Shown: in pieces, positions 1-13,061 of the stretch
Layout of the letters: the number at the start of each line of letters is the position of its first letter
Numbering within the stretch: position 1 is the stretch's first letter
Assembly: GCA_033439795.1 (NCBI GenBank)
Contig: JAUTDP010000006.1
Location: 2,356,001 to 2,420,000 of the forward strand
DNA from: Sordaria brevicollis
Lineage: Eukaryota; Ascomycota; Sordariomycetes; Sordariales; Sordariaceae
Direction: 5' to 3'
Length of the DNA stretch: 64,000 bases
Notes under the pieces: generated by a model
The model's input: the letters and a program-made list of their open reading frames with translations, nothing else
The model's database searches: none
What the model was told of the DNA's origin: nothing
Made by a program: the position numbers and the translations under genes

Positions 1-1112
1 ACTCAGGTGCTGCTTGCCCACTTTTGCCCGCTGGTCGAGCCAGTCACGATGGAGCAGACATGGGAGGCGCACAGACCATGTCAAACTGCCAAGAGCGAGT
101 CTCCCAAGTCCCCATTCAAATGAGCTGTCCAATGGCTCGTGCGGCGCCCGGGGGATCCACCGCTGGGCGTCTCCCGGTGTCCCCACTCCCTCCACAACCT
201 ACCGTGAAATGGTCCGTGCTCCCGTCATTGTCGCTCAGCTTCCGTCTCCCACGCTCCCCCCAGCCAGATGTGCCATTGAGAGCAGCCAGGCGTGCCAGGC
301 CACTCTCGAGCCACTTTGAGCACCCCGACCACCGACTGGATTCCGTATCCTACAGCACTACCTTGACCACCTCCAAGCAGCCAGCCAGTTCCTCCTCCTC
401 CTCCGCGTCCGTCCACGTCCTCCACACCTGCACCTTTTCCCCTCCCCTCAACCCCGAACACCACTGCTTCTGCATACATCAACCCGAGGAAAAGAGCATC
501 CCACTTGCTTCTTTTCCGCTTCCTTTTCCTTTTACCGATTGTCAAGTTCTTTGAGATACCCCCTTTTTTTCTCGTTTTATTTCTGCGATACCCGGCACGA
601 GCCTTTGCCGCCCTCTCCGAAGCGCCTCTCTCCCCCCCCCAGTCCCAGGTCGTGTGTCCAGTCATCATCATCATCACAAGCAGCACCACACCAGCACCAG
701 CAGCAGCACCGAGCAGCATAGCAGGAGGAAGCAGCAACAAAATCACCACAAAACAACAACACAGCATACATCATACGCCTTTGCCTTGTTACGCTGCCCC
801 TCGTTGTGGTTTCTCCCTCCTCTCCACCCCCGCCATTATTCCGCCGGACGCACCCAGCACCAGGGCACACACACGACACATCCGACGAAAGGCAGTGTGT
901 GCAATAAGGCTTTGGTACCTTGACCTACCTTACATATAAAGGCCTTGATACCGACTCCGGCTACGAACGCCTGCTTCGGTTTCCCTCTTTTTACAGTACA
1001 CACCGCGCAGTGGCCTCATTTCCGGGCAATACTGCTGACTGGCCTCCCTGCCGCCCTTGTCATCCAAGCCAGCCTGCTTTCTTAGCATAGCACCTTCAGT
1101 CGCTCCATCACG
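1..1112 (+). other. Intergenic region and probable 5' leader of the KH gene
   Basis: No convincing gene is visible. The open frames here are pyrimidine- or CAN-repeat driven and resemble no family. From about 370 to 760 the strand is strongly C/T-rich and then CAN/CAG-rich (CATCAT run near 660, CAGCAC runs near 680-715). A TATA-like ACATATAAAGG lies at about 932-942, roughly 175 bases before the KH gene start, and could be its core promoter. Pyrimidine-rich leaders are usual in this group. Confidence 0.5.
932..942 (+). promoter_or_regulatory. Possible TATA element of the KH gene
   Basis: ACATATAAAGG sits about 175 bases upstream of the ATG at 1113, with a pyrimidine-rich stretch after it. 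It is seen by eye only and no transcription start is known. Confidence 0.3.
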
Positions 1113-4100
1113 ATGAATAAACTAGCAAACATGCGTCACTGGCCCGAGAGGATGAGCCCCAACTTTGGCATGTCCCGGTCGTCTATGGGCATGCCTCAAA
1201 TAATGCACCAGCCCAAGATCGCTCCTCAGGGTCCTCCACCAATCTCGAATCCCCAGCCGCCCGATGCCATGATTCACTACACCTTCAACGTCCACTTCGC
1301 CTCCGATCTCGCCGGCCCTGACACCGAGGACATCCTCCACTCGACCACGGATGCCGTCCTTAGGTGGACACACCCCGAGGATGCCCCCGATGACGTTCCA
1401 GTTTGGCAGCTTCCCGTACACACCCAGAACGTCGAGACCTTGCGTCGCCGTTGCGAGGACTTGACCAACGGCCCCTTGCCCATCGAGGCTTACGTCAACG
1501 CAACTACTCCCAAAAATGCCCGCAACCAGGTCGTCACCGTGACTCTGTCAGGCACTGCCGAATGTGTTTACAAGACTCGGGAAACTATCTTGAATGAGAC
1601 GCCCTCTCTGACGGTGGGTTACCCACGTGTTCCATTTTAGACCCTCTCCTCGTGACCCATTTCGCTAAACTTTCATGTCCAACAGCGCTGTACCCACGTT
1701 GATGTTGATGGCCACTTGGTTGCCGATCTCACAGAGGGCCGCTTGAAGCCGTCCGTAACCGCTTTTCTGGATGAGGTTTCCAAGTTTTGTGGTGTTGATA
1801 TCTTCCTCCTCGGCCCCAAGCTCACCCCCCTCGAGGATGGATTAAATGGAGGCTTGTCTATGCGCAGAGATCAACGTTGGAGAGTGGCCATCTACGGTGA
1901 CCACATCTCTGCTGAGCACGCCAAGTCCCGTGTGCTCATAAAGATCGACCAACTTGTAGGCACTCTCACAACCTGTCCCAGAATATCAAAGGTTTGCTAA
2001 CAAGTATGACAGCTCGGGAGAATCGTCGATGCTGTCCAGATCGATCTTACCTTGCAACCGCTGCTGTGTGGCCGAAACCGGAAGAACATCAAGCACATCG
2101 AGTCTGCCACCAACACTGCCATCTACTTCCCGCCGTGCTTCTCCCACTCTTATGGTTACTGTCCCCCTGGTGCCATGCGCCGCAATCCTGATGAGGTCTT
2201 CATCACTGGCGAGAGTCCCGAGGCCATTGCGCAGGCCAAGACGCGGATCCACCAGATCTTGACCACTATCAGACTCTTTGTCAAGGACGTTACGATCGCC
2301 ATGCCCAAGATCGATAGCATTCTGCTGGGTCGGATGGACAAGGTGCGCAAGATCATGGAGACCAACAGTGTCTTCATCATGATCCCCCCACTTGCCTCCA
2401 GACAAGGCACGATCCGTTTCCAGGGCCCCGAGAACCTCCATGTCGAGCGAGCCATCCGTGAGCTCATGTCTCTGGCGGGCCAGTTCTACCATGCGTCTTG
2501 GTGGATCAACCAACCTGATCCTCGTCTGCTTCCCGGCCCCCAGGAGATCCGCACCTTGCTCAGCGATGTTTGCGCCAACTCCGATGCCGATATCGCCTTT
2601 GACAAGGTCGCCTTCACGCTTACCGGCTCTGATGAGGCCGTGAAGGAGGCTCTTCAGGTCCTGTCGGACATCAAATTCGTGACTACCGTCCAGCACCAGA
2701 TTCGCGTCAAGATCGAACTCGCCAATGAGCACAAGGAATTTGTCAGCGGCAAGAAGAACGGCAAAATTAACAAGATCATGAGCCACTGCAACGTCCAGAT
2801 CGTGTTCGACAACTTCGGCGAGTACAACTTCAACATTGACGTCTTGGCACACAACTACACCTCGATGAAGGAGGGCTTGACTCTGGTCGAGCAAGAGATG
2901 CCCGCGTCCATCTCTTTCCACGTCCCGGACCAGTACCACAAGCGGATTATTGGTATCGGTGGCCAGCACATCCAGCGCATCATGAAGAAGCACTCCGTGT
3001 TCGTCAAGTTTTCGAATGCCATGGATCGTGGTGGAATGGGCCGTGATGACGATGACAGCCGCGTTGACAACGTGATTTGCCGGACTCCGGCTCGCAACGC
3101 CCAGAATCTCGAGCTTGTTAAGACCGAGATTCTGGAGATGGTTGACCGTGAGGATTCTGAGATCACTACGCAAACCGTCAATGTCGATCGCCTTTATCAC
3201 CGCCAGCTTTTGGCCCGCCTGTCTGAAATCGAGGTACTGGAGAAGAAGTATAACTGCAAGATTAGTTTCCCCAGCACCGAGCAGGCTAGTGATGAGGTAA
3301 CTGTTCAGGGACCTCAGTGGCAGGTCCCTATGTGCGCCGATGAGTTCTTGGTAAGTCAAATCGGCCAATTATATTGTCTAATAGTCAAGTTGTAACTAAC
3401 GACATCACTATAGGGCATGGTTCCGGACAAGCACGAGGTGGTTTTGGAGCACTCCGAGCCTTTGGTCAAGTTTCTCGAGTCCCCTGAATTCCTTCAGAAT
3501 ATTGTTCCGAAGCTGAAGTCTCAGCATGAAGTCCAAGTCTCTGTGCACGAGAACACCGAGGACCGCGCGGCTGATGCTGCTCCCACGGTCACTCTGCTGT
3601 GGGCCTTTACCCGCAACAACGCTGGCGGCCTTCGTGATGCTATGGATTTCCTCCATAGCCAATTTGCTACGGCTGGTATTGAACCAGTCGTCATCAAGGG
3701 TGCCATCCCCCGCCCCAGGTCTGATACATTCGAGGAGGCGCTTCAGTATTTCGACTCCAAGATTCTTCAGCATGTGGCTGCCCCTGTTGCCACGGATGCG
3801 CCTGCGACGCCCACGTTCGGCGAGGATCTTGTCCGTGAACGCAGCAACATCTTTGACCGCCTCCGCAAGCCCGGAAGCATGTCTCTTTCTTTCTTGGACC
3901 GCAGAAAGAACAGCTCTCATTCTGCTACCAACTCGTTCTTCAAGGGTTCCGCCAATGTCTCCAAGACGTCGCTGATTTCGATCGAATCATCCCGGAGCTT
4001 CAACGCTGATCGTAACCCGTGGAACGACAGCGGTGTTAACCTCCCGGATGACGACAGCAACCCTTGGGGCACTTCGCGTGTTTTCGAACCCAATGGCCTT

Positions 4101-4241
4101 ATGCACAAGTTGGCCATTCCCATGGCTGGAGATTCCACCCCACGCCACGGCACCCGCCATTCTGGCGACAGCGGGCGCCCTTCTACGTCTCATTCTACCA
4201 ATTCAGGATACCCCGGCCCTCTTTCTGGGCCATTTCGTTGA
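1113..4241 (+). CDS. Multi-KH-domain RNA-binding protein
   Basis: Four exons give 978 residues: 1113-1613, 1686-1955, 2013-3350 and 3414-4241. All frames join, and the second intron has a TGCTAAC branch site. The protein carries several KH-like modules with GxxG-type loops: CGRN near residue 275, LGRM near 362, SGKKNG near 501 and a classical GIGG near 571. A degenerate module follows (YNCKISFPS region). This architecture suggests a cytoplasmic mRNA-binding protein of the fungal multi-KH group (compare yeast YLL032C). It is shorter than vigilin/Scp160, which has 14 KH units. The last exon ends in a Ser/Asn-rich, low-complexity tail with repeated NPWG/NPWN-like motifs (near 4014 and 4063). Targets are unknown. 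The ATG at 1113 is chosen because the frame is open from there and the next exons continue it. The RNA-binding call is firm; the orthology is inference. Confidence 0.85.
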
Positions 4242-6149
4242 GTTCATTCCGCTATCGAGATTTTAGACTTTCGAATCGTTTCGTCACTTGCGAGGAAAAA
4301 AAGAAAATACCCCTACGGCTGGATATACCCAACGGCGTACAATACCCTGGTAGTTGCTCTTCTGCATTTGGTCGGCTGCGTTCTTGTCCTTTTCCCTCTT
4401 GTCTCTTGTTGCATTTCTTTTCCGACCCTGGCTTTCGAGGACAAGGGAAGGATGATGGGGGAGAGGTTCCAGTCAGTGGCTTCGTTTGCACTTTGTTGCG
4501 AAACGAGATGATGGCGCGCTGTTTTTACCGGGGTTGGTAAAATCAATGAGGCTGTCTCGCCTCTGGGGAACCCTGGTGCCTCCACAAAATGATGGGGGAA
4601 ATGGGATTTGCAAGAAAAGTAATCTCTTTGCAACTTATTTCACGTCAGATGATTGAGAGGACGAAAAAAAATGGTCATCATGTGAGATGATGGTTTTTGT
4701 GACAGCGATGGATGGGAGGCGGCCGCGCATACGGGAAAGATACCACTTATAAAGATACCACTTTGAGTTTTTGTTGTAACGCGCGACCAAATTTGTTCCG
4801 ACTCTTTTTTTGTTGTTCCGTCTCCTGTTTTAGTAGTACTATATCCTTGCGCGTCTCTCTGGGTCTATCATTTACCTGTTTTGTGTGTCCTTTTCCGTTT
4901 TATCTTTATCGTATATCAAATACCACCTAGCGTTTTTGGCTTGAGGCTGTAGTTCGAGGAGCGGACCTTGATTATACCCTGTCGTCGTGTCATGGCACGG
5001 TCGAATATTGACACCCACGCCTCTTTGTGGTCATGGGGATCTCATGAGTTTGATGGAGTGTACTTGGAGGATTTCTATGGGCAAAACAAAACAGAAAAGG
5101 GTTAAAGCGGCGGTTTAAGGCTGTTTGGTGGATGAACCAAGACGTCTCAGTCAACGTTCTGGTTGGAACGAGATGTGCAAAAAAGGGGTCGGATCGCAAA
5201 GGAGGAAATATGATAAAACAAACGGAATCCCTAGACATCTGGCAGAAGGGATATGATGGCGTGAAGTATGAGGTATATAAATATAGGTTTAGTTCCTGAC
5301 TGTGCTGAACTGGTAGAAATCCTGATGATTTGTTGTGTCCAACCGTGATCAGGGGGAATGGCAACTCAAAAGACCTGAGGAAGCCAAACACAAACAATCA
5401 CGAAGCTCCTCGATCTGGTAAGAAAAGGGGTCAGTGGTACGATCAAACCCGATCGGTAAACCAAACAAACAAAACCTTTCCAGCCCTGCCAGGCAAAGAT
5501 TCTAGATCTTCCATCTTTTTGTTCAACGTCAGGGGGGTGAATGCCGTGGTCATCCCGGTCAAGCCATTTGGATCGAAGATATCAACGGCTCCATTCGGGG
5601 AGTCGGGGGTCAACCTGTGGGGTTGCTGTTAAGGCACCCGCTGTGGTCGCGGGGCACAGGCGCTAAAGCGCGTTAAGGCGCCCAATGAATGGTGAGGATG
5701 TCCCCTGACGCAGTGGACAATCATCACTGGCGAATTGACTCAGATATCGGCCTGTAGGGTGGTGGGGGTCCCGTCAAGTTAGCAGCGAGCCGCAACCCGC
5801 ACGCACTTTTTCCTCCACTCTCTTGACAGACGCCAACCTGGAACCAACCTGAAGAACCCGCTTGGCCTTCTTGCACCCGTGTGGACGGCAACTCCATTTC
5901 TTATCGTTTATCGAGAACCGCGTTTCCCCTTCCACCGTGACAGACAGATCGCCCCCGGGGCTTTTACTTCTACAAACACACCGTGACGGAAAGCCGCAAC
6001 TCTGGCCGAACCAACAAACACCAACACCACCACCGCCGCCGCCGCCATCTCTCGGTCATCCCTCGCCGTTCTCGCTCGTTTTGAGCTCGCCCGAGTCCGA
6101 GAGCCTTCAGTGGCCTGCTCCGTTGCTCCCCTGCCGTATCACGTCACCG

Positions 6150-6200
6150 ATGTCTACCATTGCTGATGGGGATTGCCGCTACCGATTTCTCAACCCTTAG
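6150..6200 (+). promoter_or_regulatory. Upstream ORF 1 in the upf2 leader (16 codons plus stop)
   Basis: An ATG at 6150 opens a frame encoding MSTIADGDCRYRFLNP and stops at 6198-6200, 89 bases before the upf2 ATG. It matters only if transcription starts upstream of 6150, which is likely given the C/T-rich leader but not shown. Confidence 0.5.
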
Positions 6201-6215
6201 CATATCCAACAGTGC

Positions 6216-6257
6216 ATGCCACTGCTCTGGCAAATACAGATAATATTCATACCATAG
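6216..6257 (+). promoter_or_regulatory. Upstream ORF 2 in the upf2 leader (13 codons plus stop)
   Basis: An ATG at 6216 encodes MPLLWQIQIIFIP and stops at 6255-6257, 32 bases before the upf2 start. Together with uORF 1 it gives the transcript the form of an NMD substrate. Confidence 0.5.
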
Positions 6258-6289
6258 ATTGATCATTACGCTCTTCATCATCGCCCAAT

Positions 6290-9200
6290 ATGGATCGCCA
6301 AAGACGGCGTGAGTTTTGCTATTCCCTCCCCGACCTCCGGTTGCCCATGGAGGCTTTGTTTACCTTGGCCTGTTGGCCGGCTTTTCGTTTGGACTTGGGA
6401 AACTAATACTTTTGTAGGTGAGCTGCGGGCGTTGAACTCGAGGGCTTGGAACGGCGAGAAAGGTACGAACACGAACTTTAGATAAACTTCTATTGCGCCC
6501 CAATATCTCCAGGTCGACCAATGCTCACACACTCTCTTCACCTTCTGCAGATCTCTTTCCCGTTAGCAAGTCCCTCGATTCTACACTAAAGAAAAACACT
6601 GCTTTTATCAAGCGTCTCCGAACCACCATCTCCGCCGCCACACAGAGCACCTTCCTCCAGGAGATCCGCACCGTCAGCCTCTCCAAATATCTTTCCGAAA
6701 TCATCTCAGCATGCTACGAGGGCCTCTGCAAGCTCAAGTCACCCGGGGACATCGAAGCCGGCGTCGAGATCGTCAGCGCATTGCACCAGCGCTTCGGGCC
6801 CGCCGACTTTACCGAACACCTGGGCTGGCTTCTGGGCAAGGGCATGGCCACCCCCGATAAGAGCTTCCTCAAGACGCTTACCCCCGAGGCGAGAGAGAAG
6901 GAAGAGAAGGACCGCCTGGTTCGACAGCGCGTCCTCCTCCGGGTTGTGACCGAGCTCTGGCTCGTCGACGTCCTGCGAACCCTCGACGATATTGCTCGCC
7001 CCGACGATGCTTCTACGAGACCGGCCACGGGAGCTAAGGGCGAGCCGAAGCCACGATCACCGGGCAAAGGAGGCGGTGCCGAGCCCTTCCCTCTCGAAGT
7101 TCTAAAGGACCTCTTGAATCACGATCGCGACCACGCCAATCTCCCTTTGCTCGTTGTTTTTGTCAAGGCTTTTAGTTGGGATATTTTGGGTATCAAAGCT
7201 GCGGGACAGGATGGCCGTAAAACCGTGGAGGAGGATGGCGCTACCAAGGGCGCGGAGGAGACTGAAAAAAGCGAAAACGGGTCCGAAGACAAGGAGGAAG
7301 GTGCTGCTGCTACTACGGATGACGACGGGCCCTTCGCGCCTCCCGAGTTACAGGAGCGCTTCAAAAACATCCTCAAGCGCTACTTTGAGGATGTCAAAGG
7401 CCATCTTGTTCGGGACCAAAAGGCCATCTACAACCAGTCGCGCAAGAATGCGGAGGCGTATGTCAAGTCGGGAGAGGTCTTTGAGGATCGTCAGTCCAAT
7501 TTTGAGAAGCAGGTCAAGGCTCAGGAACGTCTCGTGGCCAATGCGCAGGTTATTGCCGACATCATTGGCGCCGAGATGCCTGAGTTGAAGGATACCGATG
7601 AGGGCAACTCTGCGAATGGCACGATCGGCTTGGTCAAGGCTGGCGAGTACCTCCGTGGCCAGGGCGAGGGGCCCGGGATCTGGGAGGATGAGGAAGAGCG
7701 CCGCTTCTACGAAAACTTGGTTGATCTGAAGGGCAAGGTTCCTGGAATCTTGCTGGAAGAGGTCAAGAAGAAGAAGGCAGACGACGAACAGGTTGGCAGG
7801 AAGATTGACCCTAACGAAGCTGCGGAAGCTGCTAAGGCCGCTGAGGCTGCTGCGGATGACCAGTCCATTGCTATTGCGAACAAGACCATTGGCGCTCAGG
7901 TCGATGCCCTGCTTGTACGGCTGCCTGAGCTCATCAGCAAGGACGCCATTGACCAGATGGCTATTGACTTTTGTTTCCTCAATTCAAAGGCGTCTCGCAA
8001 CCGTCTCATCAAGGCCCTGACCGACGTTCCTAAGGGTCGTACCGATCTCCTTCCGAACTGGGCCAGGCTTGTTGCCACGCTTGGGCAGTACATGCCTGAT
8101 ATTCCCAAGGGCCTAGTTGACTACCTCGACACTGAGTTCCGTAGCCTTCAGCGGCGCAAGGAGAAGGAGTTCTTGGGCCAAGTCAGACTGAGCAACATCC
8201 GCTACCTGGCCGAGCTTACCAAATTTGGCATTGTGCCAGAGCACGTTGTATTCCACTGCCTGAAGGTCAGCTTGGATGACTTCTCGCGGATGAACATTGA
8301 GATCATTTGCAACCTGCTTGAGAACTGCGGCAGATACCTGCTTCGCAACCCTGAGACATCTCCGCGCATGGCTTCTTTCTTGGAGACGCTGCAGCGCAAG
8401 AAGTCTGTCCAGCACATTGGGCAGGCAGAGAGGATGCTCATTGAGAACGCTGTCTACTATGTTGATCCGCCACAGCGCCCTGCCATCGAGGTCAAGGAGA
8501 GGACCCCCATGGAGCTCTTCATCCGTAAACTTATCTATGGCGATCTGACCAAGAGGAACTACAGCAAGATCTTGAGGCATATCCGCAGGCTGCACTGGGA
8601 AGAGAAGGAGGTTGTCGCGATTCTGCACAAGGTCTTCTCCAAGCCCGGAAAAGTCAAGTATGGTAACATCCATCTCTTGGCCATCCTGCTGAGCGCTCTT
8701 TACAAGTACCATGGCGAGTTTGTTGTCGGAGTCATCGACCAAGTGACCGAGTCTATCTGCCTCGGCCTTGAGTCGAACGACTTCAAGTTCAACCAGCGCC
8801 GTATCGCCGAGGTTAAGTATCTTGGCGAGCTTTACAACTATAGAATGTTAGAGCACCCGGTCATCTTTGACACCATGTACAAGATCATGACCTTTGGCCA
8901 CGGCGGCCCGCCCGTTCCTGGCCGCATCAACCCCTTCGATCTTCCCGATGACTTCTTCCGCATTCGGTTGATTTCGACCATCCTCGAGACCTGCGGTATG
9001 TTCTTTAACAAGGGCGCTGCTGGCAAGAAGCTGGATTTCTTCCTTTCCTTCTTCCAGTACTACATCTACACCAAGAACCCGCTGCCCATGGACGTCGAGT
9101 TCCTCGTCCAGGACATCTTCTCTCTCACCCGGCCGCAGTGGAAGCTCGCCTCCAACCTCGAGGAAGCGTCCAAGGTGTTCCAGCTGGCCATGGCCCAGGA

Positions 9201-10073
9201 CCAGAAGACATCCGGAATCGAGCGCGTCGCCGAGCCCGAGGACAACGATAGTGACGTGTCTGACGACGAAGACGGCATGGTGCCCGATGAGGACGAAGAT
9301 GACGAGTCCGATGACGACGATGGTGCGGACGCGGACGATAATGAACAGCAGGGTGACACCACTTCGAGGTACAACAGTGAATCTGAAGAGGAGGAAATTG
9401 TCGTTACCAGGCAGCAAGAAGAGGTCGACCCGGAGGAAGAAGCCGAGTTTGAGCGCGAGTTCGCAAAGATGATGGCTGAGAGCTTGGACTCGAGGAAGTT
9501 TGAGCGCAAGCAGCAGTTTGATCTACCGCTGCCTATCAAGCTTAAGCCTCGCGAGAGTACTACTGGCGCTGGTGCTGCTGGTGGCGAGCCATCATCATCC
9601 TCTGCTGCCGGCAATGACGCCGCCCCCGCGTCAGAGGACGCCCCCGGAGGAGCAGGAGCACTCTCATCCTCTAACTCAGGTGGTGGAAGTGGAGAGAAGA
9701 TGGCCTTCTCGTTGCTCACCAAGAAGGGAAATCGCCAACAGACTCGCACTGTCGAACTGCCTTCGGACTCGCACTTTGCTATTGCTATGAAGAAGAAGCA
9801 ACAGGCTGAGAAGGAAGAGCAGCAGCGCATCAAGAACTTGGTTCTGAACTACGATCTGAGGGAGAACACCAATGACAATGACTACGATAGTGCCTCGCAT
9901 CATCATAACCGCTCGTCGGATCTTAAGGGGAATCATAACAAGGAGCGGCAGGGGCAGAGGGTTAGGAAGCTGCAGTTGAGTGATGTTGATTGGTAAGTTA
10001 TCGTGTGATGGGAAGTGTAACCGACTTAAATGAAAGTGGCAAGAAGTACTAACATGACACCAATAGGACTTGA
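6290..10073 (+). CDS. upf2: Nonsense-mediated mRNA decay factor Upf2/Nmd2
   Basis: Upf2 is the scaffold that bridges Upf1 and Upf3 in nonsense-mediated decay. Exons are 6290-6308, 6418-6462, 6551-9992 and probably 10067-10073, giving 1170 residues. The two small 5' exons restore a conserved N-terminus (MDRQRRRELRALNSRAWNGE), which closely resembles the start of yeast Nmd2 as I remember it and fixes the start. Three MIF4G-type helical regions follow, roughly residues 30-330, 460-660 and 680-880. Next comes a very acidic Asp/Glu stretch near residues 920-990, then a C-terminal Upf1-binding region with the AFSLLTKKGNRQQTRTVELP block. A fourth intron (GTAAGT at 9993, TACTAAC, CAATAG ending 10066) falls inside the last Trp codon. 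Spliced, the protein ends Trp-Thr-stop; unspliced, it ends Trp-stop at 9996. Identity is secure; only the final residue is open. Confidence 0.95.
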
Positions 10074-13061
10074 TCGACAAACCTTGCGAGAATAGGTACT
10101 ATTCTTTCAACATGCACAAGAACAAGCAAGAGCATATCCCGTTCTACGGTCTTCAAAGTTCGGCGAGTCTCTTGTTCGGAGCAGGCTAGCACATGAGCGG
10201 CGACCAACGCAACGACTTGTAGCAGCTTTTTCAAGTAAGCAACAGTTCACAAATCAGCATTTGCTGAGACTCCCCGATTCCTTGGAGATCCACAGGTGAA
10301 GCCAACAGCTACCATGCCAGCCTACAGCAAGTCACACACCGTTCAGTCGTTTCCGAATGGGATGGCTAGCAGGCAGCGGATGGCACGGGGCCTGGTATGA
10401 GTCGATGATGGTCCTGGATGGCGGAAGAAGCATCAAAAGGTGGAACGGCACAACGTACGGACGTTTAAGCAACGTGGAGAAGCCCAAGCTGGCGCTGACC
10501 GTTATTCAACGACGGGTTGTCGACATGCACCTCCGGTTCTATGGCGCGCATGTTGGCATCTCGTGGTTCAACAGGGCTGTCCACTCTGTCGGCACAGATC
10601 CAGTTCCATCCCGCTCTGTACTAGAACACACGGCAGTACTGCTTGACACCCGCGTCGTAGGAAATATTTCAGGTTGTGGAAGGAGGAGAGAGGGAAGATT
10701 TACGGTGGTGGAAGAAAAATGACGAGAGAACAATTTGGTTAGATGGTCGGTTATTACCAGAGAAGCGAAGAAAACGAGAAAAACGAAAGAAAACAGCGGG
10801 AACGAGGTGAGAAAACGGAAAACAGAAAACAGAAAAACAGAAAACCCTGAGAAGAATACTACATAGTTTTGCTCTTTTTCTTCTTTTCCTGGTCTGCCAT
10901 TCACTACGTATGCCTATCAAGAACCAGAGGGATTCTCGGGCATAGGAGCCCATCACGACGCTGCATGTTTTCAATGCTCGATCGATATTGTACTTCGGTA
11001 TACCGTAGTTAAGGTAGTACAGGAACCAAGCAAGAGACAGTGAAAGTAAGGTAAGGTAGTCACCCGGATGGATATCGCTTCTGGGACGGATACAAGTCGT
11101 CCAAAGTTCGGTACGGATAATTCTTGGGGATGCTACACTGGTAGTGGATGGTAAACAAGCTTTTGCCTAGACAGCCTCCGAACGTCCAGGGCACACTTCC
11201 TTCTAGAACTCGGACTTAATAAGGTTTGGAGAATTTGACGACTTCTTTACACTCCTTTTGTCGATTGGTTATGCTCGTGTATCAGCCGGATACATACAGC
11301 CTGGGCTCTGGGCTTGGAAGCACAACACCACAAGGAGGCGGCGGTAGCGGTAACGGCCACAAGGTTATGACTATGGTGACGGTTACACCACTGCTTCATC
11401 GGGCATCTTGTTTGTGCACTACACTACACGACTTCTCTAGCCTAGGGCAGGTCGTGGTCGTGGATACGAACATGTTATGTTGTGTTTCGTACGCTAATGT
11501 TTACCTAGAGGTGTATACTTCTGGAATTTGATACGACATGCTTGAACTCCTTCCATGTTCCTGCAGATCGAGTGAGTGTACGGAGGTGTCCATTGCACCT
11601 TCTAAGTTGGAAATATGGAAAATCTACATAGGGTAGGAAAGTGCGAGTCACAAGTGAAGAAACTGGGCTACACTGCAGGTTCTTGCCATCCATGAGAAAA
11701 GAAACCCCAGAATTTTCCTCACCCCAGGATTTCTGCTCCCGCCTTGAGTCATGGAAAATATGTGGTTTCGCATGTCGCCATCGGCACAGACACGGGAAGC
11801 GGCCGGGTGGTAACGCCGGCTAAAAAGCCTCGTCTACCCATTTTTCATTTGTTTCGATATTGAATGTCCCGTTGCTGACGGGCCAGAAGCCCAGAACCGC
11901 ACTTTTCGAAAGTCTCTGTTTCCCTCATTTCCAACTTCTCAAACTGTAGAGTCGTCAGCGTCGATTTGTTCAGCTCTCGGCTCCGTTACTGCGCGTCCGT
12001 CGGTCGGCAGATGGAAAACATCATATCGCGATGTCGACACTCATCCACATCTTGATGTACCATCGGCCGCGGCCAGATGCGCAAGTCCTGCTTGACTCAT
12101 AAGTAACCTTTCTATTCATTTTTTTCCCCGGTTTGCAGCTATCCCCTTCCTCGAACCTGCACAAGATCTAACCCTTGCCCAGGTCTTCGGAAGTACACAC
12201 AAACCTAGTCGAGTGAGTACAACATGAGTTGCGGTGCAGAGTGCAGCTTGTTAATTTAGGCGGGATTGAGGAGTCAATCCATTCATTGACGGTTGTGAAT
12301 GAAGCACATAACGATGACACTCCCTGAAATATCCTTGGTTCTGTTTTCTTTTTCTGCTCTTTCTCGGGTAGTGTCCCCAACCAAACCTCCTCCCAGCCAA
12401 AGCCAGCCACCCCCCACGGAAGACACCTCAAGAGATACACAGAATCGAGACACTACGCCTTCCTATACCCGACCGCTGGATCTACAACGCCCACATAGAC
12501 TGTCGTGTCCAAAAGAGTGTCTGAAAGGCGTGCGTTGTGTCGTATCGTCTTGTCTCGCCCTGCAACCACCCGCCGAGACAAAAGTTGACTTTGGGGCGAC
12601 TTAGGGTGATTGAGGCCACTTAGGCACTTTCGGGTGAGCTCTTCAACGGCCTTGATGCTGTGACGGATTTCTAAGAAAAGGCAAAAGAGTCTCGCTGTTT
12701 GCTGCATCTTTCCGTCTTTCGCCGTCTCCGTCTTTCGGCCTCGGGAGGGGACAGACACCGCTTGTTTGGTTGACTTGTTGCTATTTCCAGATTTTGGTTA
12801 CGCAGGCTCAAGGTCGGGAGAAGGATATAGAAGACAACATCCCAGGGCCTCGCTGTTTTCTTTGCAACGTCTGACGTTTTACCAACTGATTTTGAAGACT
12901 TGGAGTGGGGGATATATACTGACACCGGACGATATCGACACTGCGCAACTGACAACTTGCGAGCGAACAACCGAGACAGCGAGGGAGAGACTGGCTAAAT
13001 CCGGAAATCAGTTCTGGGGAGGAAACCAAAGAAAAGAAAGGAAGAGAAGAAGGAGAGCGCC
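10074..13061 (+). other. Long intergenic region upstream of the chitin synthase gene
   Basis: Three kilobases without a supportable gene. The open frames (for example 10357-10722) have no recognisable family and no conserved-looking pattern. The motif TAAGGTAGTAC at 11010-11020 recurs at 38907-38917. The last kilobase is probably promoter and leader of the chitin synthase gene, with an AT-rich GATATATACTG at about 12909-12919. I saw no tRNA or 5S rRNA. Confidence 0.5.

Larger units (their letters stand above)
4242..6289 (+). other. Intergenic region: KH gene 3' UTR and upf2 promoter/leader
   Basis: No gene is supported. The first few hundred bases are probably the 3' UTR of the KH gene. A short direct repeat AAAGATACCACTT occurs at about 4737-4749 and 4751-4763. 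The last 500 bases are C/T-rich with a CCACCGCCGCCGCC run near 6028-6045, typical of a leader. They contain two short upstream ORFs, listed separately. Confidence 0.5.

Noticed and set aside
5862..6200. 112-codon frame in the upf2 leader
   Set aside because: It begins at a non-ATG codon and is proline-run sequence of a C-rich leader. Only its last 16 codons, from the ATG at 6150, are listed as a uORF.
10357..10722. 121-codon frame in the gap after upf2
   Set aside because: No domain, no plausible intron continuation and no compositional sign of coding.
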